From contig JAHBMJ010000135.1 of the NCBI GenBank assembly GCA_018398765.1, positions 1 through 31,496 on the forward strand: a stretch of DNA of 31,496 nucleotides, read 5' to 3'. Below, piece by piece: positions 25,501-31,496 of this stretch. A program made the translations under genes and the position numbers. The notes beneath the pieces were generated by a model. That model was not told the DNA's origin. It saw only the letters and a list, made by a program, of their open reading frames with translations, and did not search any database. This DNA is from Chromera velia (lineage: Eukaryota; Sar; Chromeraceae). The first letter of the stretch is position 1, and each line of letters starts with the position of its first letter.

Positions 25501-28403
25501 GACAAAGTGCAGTCGGGATCCAGAGAGGCTGCAGAGGAGAACGCTGAGCATCTTCATCGTTATCCGGGCAGCGCCTTCCTGAAAGTTCGGGCAGAGATCG
25601 ACAGAGCGAGGGCACGAACGGCTTCAGAGCGACGAGCAGACATCGCACGGCTTCTTCGGAATAGAGTGGAAGTCGGGTGAGTGTTTTTTCTTGCCATGCT
25701 GACACAGAAAGAAAGTCACAAAGCCACCAAACATGCAAGTAGTCACCATGATGATACAGGTTTCATTTTCTGCGTTAGTTCACCACGCGGGACGGAAGCA
25801 AAGTGAGGGATTCGCCTTTGTGACAATTTCAACTTTGCCTTCTTTGTTTTGCATGGCATCGAGCGTATTTTTGTTTTGAAAGAAGATGGAAAGACTCGAC
25901 GGCGCCAGCAGGGAGGGAGCAATAACGGAAGAACGGTGCACGGCGTCGCATGGCAACAGCATTCCTTCTGTCTTACCTCTTTTCTCTTTTCGTACGTCTG
26001 CACAATTAAGGAGGCAGGAATCCACTCTCCTTTACTCTTTGACTTTCTCGGCATGTGATACAACCAACCGTCTGTTTAGTTCTCTTGGAAAGCATTCACA
26101 TGCATATGTCTGTCCATGCTCTGTATGCACACTCTATCCCCCGCTGACCTGTCTAGAAATGTGCCCCTGTCTGTGTGTCTGCCTGCCTGCAGGCCCCCTG
26201 AGGTCCAGGAGCACGAGCCCGCACCTCCCAGCGGGCCCAAGAGCGTCTCTCTGGGGGTGCAGCAGAACGTCGGCAGTCCGAGGTGAGTGAGTTGGTCGGT
26301 GCTTAAGGCTGAAAGAATATTAATAAATGCACCGTCTGGGTGTTTGTAATGTCTCTGGCTGTTTGCAATGTCTGTGTAGTGTATCCATCTGTACATTTCA
26401 GAGTCATGTTCATCTGTGTACACGTACATTTATCTATCTATCTATCTATCTATGTATCTATCTATCTGTCTCTTTGCAGCTCAACGCCTCTGTTCGGTGA
26501 CGCAGGAGGGGCTGCAGCTGCAGGAGCTTTTGCGGGGAGGGAGAAGGCCCCAAGTTCCCTAAATCCTCAGAGGGCTCTCAGAGTTTCAGTGCAGAACAGT
26601 ACCGCAGAGGGGGGGGGACTCGCGGCGACGCCCAACCTTGGGTCCCCTGCCTCTTCCTCCTCCATCCCCGCCTCCTCTGCTTCTGCCTTCACATTCCATC
26701 AGCAGCAGCAACAGACACAGCAGGGCGGGGGGGTGAGTGTGAGTGGCCCTGCAAAAGAGAAAGAGGGTCCCTCTGCGGCTCCTGCAAAGCCCAAAAAGGA
26801 AATTCCTCCTGTGCCGCTCTTCCACGAAACCGCCCCTGCTGTCTCCTCACAGACGGCTGCTGCAGGCGCGCCCTCCCTGGCGTCCAATCTCTCACAGGGA
26901 GTAGTGTCCCTGGCGTCAACCCTCACCCACCCTTCAGAAAGGGAACGGAGACCCTCAGCCACTTTCGGTCTGCCATCTGGGCCCGAGGCTTTCTCCTTCA
27001 GCAGCGTTGACGCAAAGACTGCAGGGGAGACTCAAGAGAAGGAAGCAGAGAAAGACAAGGAAGAGAAGAAAAAAGAGATAGCAAAGGAAGATGAATCAAG
27101 CCGACTTTCTCTGTCAGGTGTTTTCGGCTCTTCCCTTTCCATCGCCCCTCCGGCTTCTTCTGCACGTGAGATTTCATTTGGCGGACCTACCCTGAATACA
27201 TCCCAAGGGCAAGCTGAGCAGGCGGCGCTGCAGCAACCCAAGCAGGCGCCCTTCTCTCAACCCGTCGCAGCATCTGCGCAGGTTGCCCCGCCTCCCGCCG
27301 CCACACCGGCCCCCTCTGCCACTACACCCGCTCCCACACAGCCCCCGCAGACATCCTCCCTTTTCGCTGCGGCGGCCTCAACACCCCAGCCACAACCGAA
27401 GCAACAGACAGGGGGCTTATTCGGATCCACACCACAACCACAAGCCCTCGCGGCATCCACCCCAGCACAACAGACAAGCATCTCCGTCACTCCACCCCCC
27501 TCGACCCCCACCCCTGCGGCAGCCCCGGCCCCGGCTCAGTCACTCTTTCCGACACAGCAGCAGCAGACTCCGCAGCCAGGAGCAAGCGGGGGTCTGTTCG
27601 GAAGCACGCAGCCCGCACCAAAGGTGCAGGGGGGGCTCTTCGGGAGCGCCGCTCCGCCACCGCCAAAGCAGGGGACCGGGCTCTTTGGCAGCGGGGGGCC
27701 TGCGACAGGCGCCGCCGCCGCACCGACGGGGGGCAGCGGATTGTTTGGCAATGCCGGCGGAGGAGCAACCTTGGGGGCGGCAGACTTGAGGCAGGCGCTG
27801 AGTAGGGGACAGGGAGTGGCCAATCCTTTCAGCGCCAAGGGGGGAAGTCCGGGCACTACAGGTGAGTGAGTGAGTCGGTTGGTCGTGTGTTCTTCTTCTT
27901 CATTTGACTGTCTCTACATGTGTCCATCTCTCTTTAGGTCTTTCTGTCTGTTAGTTTCTTTCTTTTTGTCTGTTGTGTTTATGAAGAAAAAAGGGAGAAG
28001 AAGAAACATGTAGTCTGTCTGTTGGGGTGTGCGTCCACCTCGCCTCTTCCGCCTCGGCTTTTGATCTTCCTGTGTTCCTTTTGTGCTTTGTGTTTCCTTT
28101 CGACAGATTTTCTTGATTGGCCCGCATGTGTGTCGATGATGCACGAGAAAAGAAGTTTTGGGAAGGTATTTGTGCGCGTGGAAGCCGTGTCAGTGATTTG
28201 TATGCATGTACATTTTTTGCTTCCTCTCTGACAGCGTTTCTCTTTTCTTTTGTTCTGAGTCCGGTCGTCTTGTCTGGGGGCCGTTTAAGGTGTGTGACAG
28301 CAGGACTGCGTGAAGTTGGAGGGTAAAGTTCCTTTGTTTGTATAGTGACGCGATCGGAGCAACCATATCAACATATTAAGATACGTGAAGACGTAGAGGC
28401 CAG

Positions 28404-28438
<35 letters not shown>

Positions 28439-29062
28439 CGTGGGTGGGTGCATATACGCAGGTGCATCTGGATTCGGTGGCTCCCAATATAACAAACCCT
28501 TTGGCGCTGCGGTACGTCGTTCACTTTTTGTTCTGTTTTGCTTGCATAGACGATTCCTGGAGTGTCCTCATTAACAGGATCGGATGCTCATGTATGTCGA
28601 TTCATTTCATGCCCATTTTTCTCATGTCAATGAAGAAAGATTTTGTTTGTTTTTCCTTTTTCCATGAGCAACGAAGGATGGATGGTGAGTTTATCGAGGC
28701 GGCGTGTCTGGGCACAAAAGAGAAAAGGTCAAGAGGTGAACACACGTGTTCGGTTCTTGAGCGAATGATTGAAGAATGAATCAGAGGATCGTGCAAGAGC
28801 GAATGTATGAAATAATGAATTGATATGAATGATTATGTGTTTGCAGCCGACGGCGAATCCGAGCATCCCCCAAGGTGCTGGCTTTGCTGCTTTCGCAAAA
28901 CAGGGCGGAGGAGGGTTCGGTTCTATCGCAGCACAGCAACAGCAGGGTGGCGGGGGAGGGCTTTTCAGTGGGGGGGCTCAACAGGAGCAGCAGCAGCCTT
29001 TTGGAGGAGCGTCGGGGTTCCAGTCTGTTTTTGGCGCTTCCAACCTGAGGCCTTTCGGGTAA
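9448..29062 (+). CDS. NUP214: Nup214/Nup159-like FG nucleoporin, 26 exons
   Basis: This is a cytoplasmic-face nuclear pore protein of about 2314 residues. Exons: 9448-9502, 10046-10174, 10761-10834, 11096-11146, 11700-11984, 12328-12385, 14151-14303, 15138-15231, 15594-15702, 16161-16253, 16638-16699, 17226-17293, 17917-17979, 18283-18347, 19014-19115, 19483-21396, 21738-21951, 22576-22688, 23133-23323, 23661-24654, 24941-25005, 25422-25676, 26193-26282, 26480-27861, 28462-28511, 28847-29062 (TAA at 29060). Every junction is GT-AG and phases agree throughout, so 6945 nt read without a stop. The start is the first ATG in frame (context AACATGG). The order is propeller (1-487), FG region (488 to ~1085), coiled coil, Pro/Ser-rich linker, coiled coil (to ~1735), FG region (~1766-2314). 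In known homologues the propeller docks Dbp5/DDX19, coiled coils join Nup88/Nup62 and FG repeats bind export receptors. No Nup98-type autoproteolytic domain is seen. Exons 5 and 6 also occur as a second identical copy, probably an assembly artefact. The least certain junctions are the weak donors of exons 2, 3, 8, 9, 12, 14 and 18. Confidence 0.85.
9998..10034. repeat. (ATGG)n microsatellite near the intron 1 acceptor
   Basis: Nine or so GGAT/ATGG repeats end about ten bases before the acceptor GTACATGCAG, in the place of a polypyrimidine tract. Confidence 0.85.
11271..11330. repeat. 60-bp repeat shared by introns 4 and 24 (copy 1)
   Basis: Matches 27961-28020 at the same 60-base length with only a handful of substitutions, including the non-simple core ATGAAGAAAAAAGGGAGAAG. 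Confidence 0.8.
11393..11393. other. Single unknown base (N) in intron 4
   Basis: An N sits between a run of twelve G and a purine-rich (GA) tract. It lies in intron 4 and does not touch a predicted exon. It may be a collapsed gap at a homopolymer. Confidence 0.95.
11619..11690. repeat. (TG)n microsatellite before exon 5
   Basis: An almost pure TG tract of about 70 bases, ending in GGGCGATTGCAG, the acceptor of exon 5. The last ~40 bases are repeated after the N at 12898. Confidence 0.9.
12899..14146 (+). repeat. Exact 1248-bp duplicate containing exons 5 and 6; probable assembly artefact
   Basis: 12899-14146 repeats 11650-12897 at an offset of 1249, exons and introns alike, with no difference seen. 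The copies are separated only by the N at 12898, where the first copy ends and the second begins. It contains extra copies of exon 5 (12949-13233) and exon 6 (13577-13634). Splicing the second exon 5 after the first exon 6 breaks the phase and hits a stop within about 50 codons. Using one copy restores a good frame into exon 7 at 14151. Overlapping contig ends joined by a scaffolder explain this most simply. Confidence 0.9.
14376..14415. repeat. (CT)n microsatellite in intron 7
   Basis: About 19 CT units following a T-run, in the intron after exon 7. Confidence 0.9.
15077..15134. repeat. (TG)n(TA)n(TG)n microsatellite before exon 8
   Basis: TG, then TA, then TG dinucleotides run directly into the acceptor GTGCAG of exon 8. 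Confidence 0.9.
15775..15907. repeat. (ATTC)n, (CTTC)n and (CTGC)n simple repeats in intron 9
   Basis: Three neighbouring tetranucleotide tracts, all pyrimidine-rich on the plus strand, in intron 9. Confidence 0.85.
17536..17568. repeat. (GA)n microsatellite in intron 12
   Basis: About 16 GA units inside intron 12, the opposite strand bias to most tracts in this gene. Confidence 0.9.
18876..19008. repeat. (TG)n/(CG)n and (GGAT)n repeats before exon 15
   Basis: A TG tract with a short CG core is followed by GGAT repeats that end just before the acceptor ACTTGCAG of exon 15. Confidence 0.9.
19334..19400. repeat. (AC)n(AAAG)n compound microsatellite in intron 15
   Basis: AC dinucleotides followed by AAAG tetranucleotides. 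The minus-strand reading of this tract forms the spurious tail of a long antisense ORF. Confidence 0.9.
19483..21396 (+). other. Exon 16: first FG/GLFG repeat region (residues 488-1125)
   Basis: This is a 1914-nt exon with phase 0 at both ends, rich in Pro, Ala, Gly, Thr and Ser. The first part has FG-type motifs in spacer sequence: ALFGTP, PLFGGTP, ALFGST, several GLFG (about 19798-20170), [12 protein letters not shown] and GPFGTP. From about 20550 it changes to a tandem array in which the phenylalanine is followed by Ala-Pro-Pro instead of Gly. The last ~45 residues become charged and helical ([20 protein letters not shown]) and lead into the coiled coil of exon 17. FG regions are natively unfolded and bind karyopherins and mRNA-export receptors; that role is known for the family, not shown here. 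The opposite strand is also open for 680 codons, a by-product of GC-rich codon use. Confidence 0.85.
20550..21120 (+). repeat. In-frame tandem array, 90-bp/30-residue unit
   Basis: Units start with a GTCGG(A/C/T)AAGCAGCC-type sequence at 20557, 20623, 20701, 20791, 20881, 20971 and 21061. The spacings are 66, 78, 90, 90, 90 and 90 bp, so the downstream units are homogenised and the upstream ones diverged. The encoded unit reads roughly [17 protein letters not shown], then [13 protein letters not shown]. All spacings are multiples of three, so the frame is kept. The DNA carries the self-complementary 12-mer GGTACCGGTACC in several units, with a C-to-A change in others. Such an array probably varies in copy number between strains. 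Confidence 0.9.
22490..22555. repeat. (CT)n(GT)n compound microsatellite before exon 18
   Basis: CT then GT dinucleotides, ending about 20 bases before the acceptor GCGTGCAG of exon 18. Confidence 0.9.
25015..25086. repeat. (TG)n/(CG)n/(GA)n compound microsatellite in intron 21
   Basis: It starts directly after the donor of exon 21 (GTGAGTCAG) and passes from GT through CG to GA units. Confidence 0.9.
26430..26470. repeat. (CTAT)n microsatellite before exon 24
   Basis: About nine ATCT units, ending roughly ten bases before the acceptor TCTTTGCAG of exon 24. Confidence 0.9.
27961..28020. repeat. 60-bp repeat shared by introns 4 and 24 (copy 2)
   Basis: Second copy of the intronic repeat at 11271-11330, in the same orientation, in the intron between exons 24 and 25. 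Confidence 0.8.
28404..28438. repeat. (GATT)n microsatellite before exon 25
   Basis: About eight GATT units in intron 24, about 25 bases before the acceptor ATACGCAG of exon 25. Confidence 0.9.
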
Positions 29063-29738
29063 TGAGTTTGAAGTCTTTCTTTTTGTTCTGGAGGGAGGGA
29101 ACGCATGTGGGGGGCCGGGAACGTGAGCCTTCTCTGCATGTTGTGCTGGAACGTGGGGTGGAAGGAAGCTTTGCAGCATGGGGGTTCAAATTCAAGGAAG
29201 GAAGGAAGCACAAAGTGAATTCTCGGACGAAGGGGGCGAGAGGTATGTGTATCGCTGAAACTCCATCGGCCCGAACGAGACATAGAATTAAGGAAAAAGG
29301 GGACGTGCAGTGCCTTGCAGTAGTCCCTCCGTTTCTTCATCGATCGAGCTTCGATGCACCCTCAATCTGTCAATCGAGGTATCGCGAAGGTGCTTCCCGT
29401 ACCTTCTCTGTATGTTAAGAAGGCATATTGATGCGCCAAGGTCGAGGGGACGCAGAGTGAAAGCGAAAGAAAAGTCGAAGTCAAATTAAGGCTGCAGTCA
29501 CTGTCATCCATGGAAAGTGTTTTTCAATCCATGTGCTGGAGGGCCTGGTGTAGGCCTATAACCTTAACTGCAAAAAAGGCATTCAAAAGCTGCATCTAGA
29601 CCTGCATGCAATTATATGAAATCAACCGTGGTGATCAACCGGATTCAATCTAATTGAAAAAATTCAAGTACTTTGGAACTGATCATACATGTAGTCGATC
29701 AGTTTGCAACTTTGCATTGTCTAGCCGAGTCTGGAATA
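29063..29738. other. 3' flank of the nucleoporin gene
   Basis: Presumed 3' UTR and intergenic DNA. The small reading frames here show no protein-like features, and no canonical AATAAA is seen. Base composition falls from GC-rich to AT-rich by about 29560, which may mark the end of the transcribed region. Confidence 0.5.
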
Positions 29739-30112
29739 CCCTGCAAAAAATGTTAGGAAAGTGATAGAAAACTGATAGAAAAGTGATATCAAATTTTTAA
29801 CTAGATTTCTAATATGTTAGAAATTTGAATTAAATTTGTAACGTTTTCTGTATAATTTCTATTAAATGTTAGAAAAGTGATAGGAATTTAAATCAAATTT
29901 GTATTACTTTTCTATCATTTTTCTAATAACTTTTCTATCACTTTTCTAACATGTCTAACATTTGATAGAAATTGAGTATAATTTCTAACATGTTAGAAAT
30001 TGAAGTCTAATTTTTATCACTTTTCTAACTTTTAATTTTTATCACTTTTCTATCAGTTTTCTATCACTTTTCTAACAACTTTTCTATCATTTTTTAAATA
30101 TTTTTTGCAGGG
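29739..30112. mobile_element. Foldback MITE with TA target duplication
   Basis: The 374-bp AT-rich stretch begins CCCTGCAAAAAAT and ends with its complement ATTTTTTGCAGGG. It is flanked by TA at 29737-29738 and 30113-30114. The inverted homology extends far inward: GTGATAGAAAACTGATAGAA at the left recurs, inverted, as TTCTATCAGTTTTCTATCAC at the right. The middle is made of variants of GTTAGAAA and TGATAGAA on both strands. There is no coding capacity. The TA duplication and short terminal repeats suit a Tc1/mariner-type MITE; the family is inferred. Confidence 0.8.
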
Positions 30113-30506
30113 TATGACAGAGCCTCGGCGGATTCGATATTATATTACATGTTTTTTTCACCTTCTTACTTTGTTTCTATTTGTTTCATTTTGTGTTAGT
30201 ACGAGAGATTTGCATGGTCAAGACAATGATTTTTAAAAAAAATCTTAATGCTAGTCTTAATGAGCCTATAAGAATGAGCTAGTCCATACATATACTGCTC
30301 TGGCAGGTAAAAACTATAGACAGTATAAAAGGTTTGCTAGTAAATTTATTTTAACCTAGGTTTTAATTTTTAATCAATATTGAACCACTCTAGAAACCAT
30401 TGTATTAAGGGATTTATATTGTAGCATGGGGGGTTTCCAATCATCGAATCCAATGGTTTTTAAAATTGTGGGATCCAGCACATGTTCGAGAAGTCACTTG
30501 CAATAG

Positions 30507-30815
30507 GGATTTGACAGCCAGAAGATCCAGTCCCGTTCCCTTTGGAACTGTGGAAGTGGGAGCATACAGCTCTCGGGAGAACATTTCCACAAGTACCAGC
30601 ACTGCCTCATAAACATTAAATTTGAGAAGGACAAGGCAGTGGGGCACTTATATTGCCTTAAGGCAAAAGGCCGGAAAACTAACAAATCCTCGAGCTGCCT
30701 TTTTGAGAGAAGCGCAGGCCTCTCCTTCGAGGACGCCCTCAGAGATACATTCCTTCTGCACCCTTGCCCAAGTTTCAGGACGTGGGTTAAGATGGACACT
30801 GTCCAAGTAGTCTGA
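30507..30815 (+). pseudogene. Unassigned 102-codon open frame without ATG
   Basis: Between a TAG (30504-30506) and a TGA (30813-30815) the plus strand reads 102 sense codons, unusually long for this AT-rich flank. It contains QLSGEHFHKYQHCLINIKFE, KDKAVGHLYCLKAKGRKTNK and LSFEDALRDTFLLHPCPS. There is no methionine near the start, and AATAAA occurs at about 30968-30973. It could be the last exon of an otherwise missing gene, a transposon fragment or chance. An antisense ORF (30494-30799) covers the same bases, so even the strand is uncertain. I recognise no family. Confidence 0.3.
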
Positions 30816-31496
30816 AAGCATTTTTTTTAGGAAGTCTGTCTCATCTACATCTGGGGGAAGTCACAGCAGTCGAGCCGCCTACCCCGCTTTTTCCCCGTCT
30901 CCGCAAGCATTTGATTCTTGTGGTAAGCATGTTTGAAAGAAACCGATGTCTTTATATGTCTTTGACAAAATAAATTTTCTCGGCTACCCTGTGATACCCT
31001 GTGTCTTCATGTTCAATATTATGAATATAAGAACATACACAAAAGGTTCACGTATAATAGTATATTGATGTATGGCTAACTATAGCTACATGAAGCACAA
31101 GGCGACAAGCTATTCATAGATCGACACTGAGTGATACTGAGTCTAGGTAGTGAGTGATGCACGCATCGTCGATATGTAGACGATAGGCCGGCATGGACCG
31201 GCAGTCCCTAGCGCGCGCGCGCGACACGCCCATGCAGGTGGGCCAATAAGAGGCTCGCCCGCGCGTGGGTCCATTGCCCCAATAGGGTCTGCACGTACTT
31301 ATCTGCATGCATATTTACATATATGCACCAAAGAGCCCAGAGCATGGAAGGTACGAAAAAGACAATCTAACTATAAAATTCATACAAAAATCTAATAAAA
31401 TACAAAAAAAACACCGCCACACAACGTTAACGTACGCGCGCGCGCCCGCGCTTGAGGACAGACTTCCTTCTTGGGGTAATCATAATATTGTGGGTG
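30816..31496. other. AT-rich flank, nothing assigned
   Basis: Contains AATAAA near 30968, alternating CG tracts at about 31211-31222 and 31434-31445, and no convincing gene. Confidence 0.5.

Larger units (their letters stand above)
21738..25676 (+). other. Exons 17-22: coiled-coil blocks with disordered linker
   Basis: Exons 17-19 (21738-21951, 22576-22688, 23133-23323) encode a helical, charged segment with [20 protein letters not shown], and later [20 protein letters not shown] continuing into [13 protein letters not shown]. Exon 20 (23661-24654) opens with a basic helix ([18 protein letters not shown]), passes through a long Pro/Ser/Arg-rich stretch and ends near [20 protein letters not shown]. 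Exons 21-22 continue the heptad-like pattern ([20 protein letters not shown], then [20 protein letters not shown]). In yeast and animals this part of the protein assembles with Nup82/Nup88 and Nsp1/Nup62. The partner contact here is inference. The phases across these six exons (0-1, 1-0, 0-2, 2-0, 0-2, 2-2) join without a stop. Confidence 0.8.
26193..29062 (+). other. Exons 23-26: C-terminal FG repeat region and gene end
   Basis: Exon 23 (26193-26282) is a Pro-rich linker. Exon 24 (26480-27861) carries TPLFGD, ATFGLP, VFGSS, ISFGG, then a cluster of GLFG motifs (GLFGST, GLFGST, GLFGSA, GLFGSG, GLFGNA) in Gln/Pro/Ala-rich spacers. Around 27020-27110 a highly charged Glu/Lys stretch interrupts the FG spacing. 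Exon 25 (28462-28511) encodes [14 protein letters not shown] and exon 26 (28847-29062) encodes GFGSI, PFGGA and VFGAS, ending in RPFG before TAA. No folded C-terminal domain follows, as in animal Nup214, where FG repeats also form the C-terminus. No clear AATAAA polyadenylation signal is visible just downstream. Confidence 0.85.

Noticed and set aside
9448-29062. Nup98-type nucleoporin because of many GLFG motifs
   Set aside because: No autoproteolytic C-terminal domain is visible; the N-terminal segments match the Nup214 propeller in order.
1-31496. tRNA, rRNA, CRISPR, operon or phage features
   Set aside because: No tRNA T-arm plus CCA-proximal stem, rRNA core, regular spaced repeat or bacterial gene arrangement was seen; the tRNA-like string at 7662-7686 fits a primer-binding site better.

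Overview
The window looks like nuclear DNA of an intron-rich protist. It holds one large gene with 25 spliceosomal introns of roughly 200-830 bp. The introns are full of microsatellites, and the gene is flanked by transposon-derived sequence. No bacterial or organellar features are visible. An alveolate such as a chromerid (e.g. Chromera velia) would fit, but that is inference from gene style only; no marker gene in the window fixes the species.

Layout. Positions 1-2975 hold AT-rich DNA, a long purine-rich (GGAA)n satellite (about 985-1765) and old degenerate tandem repeats. Positions 2980-4818 hold a pair of ~400-bp direct repeats around ~1 kb of pyrimidine-rich DNA, probably a small LTR (TRIM-like) element. 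Positions 4824-7970 hold a clearer LTR-retrotransposon derivative: 281-bp LTRs with TG...CA ends, a perfect 5-bp target duplication TGATC, a primer-binding site resembling initiator tRNA-Met on the minus strand, and a decayed minus-strand coding relic. Positions 7971-9447 are intergenic and lead into the gene.

The main gene runs from 9448 to 29062 on the plus strand. Phase-consistent splicing of 26 exons gives one uninterrupted frame of 6945 nt (2314 residues). The first ~487 residues match the N-terminal beta-propeller of nucleoporin Nup214/Nup159. Then come a GLFG/FG region with a 30-residue tandem repeat array, two coiled-coil blocks separated by a proline/serine-rich disordered stretch, and a second FG region reaching the C-terminus. 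Known homologues sit on the cytoplasmic face of the nuclear pore, where the propeller docks the DEAD-box helicase Dbp5/DDX19 during mRNA export, the coiled coils bind the Nup88/Nup62 (yeast Nup82/Nsp1) partners and the FG repeats bind transport receptors.

A 1248-bp exact duplication (11650-12897 = 12899-14146), split by a single N at 12898, repeats exons 5 and 6. It behaves like two unmerged overlapping contig ends. Only the single-copy version keeps the reading frame.

Downstream of the gene, 29739-30112 is a foldback MITE flanked by TA. Positions 30507-30815 hold an unassigned 102-codon open frame without an ATG. The rest, to 31496, shows nothing I can assign. I found no tRNA, rRNA, CRISPR or new enzymatic system. 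The most interesting content is the unusual Nup214 architecture, its splice-site habits and the mobile-element remnants.
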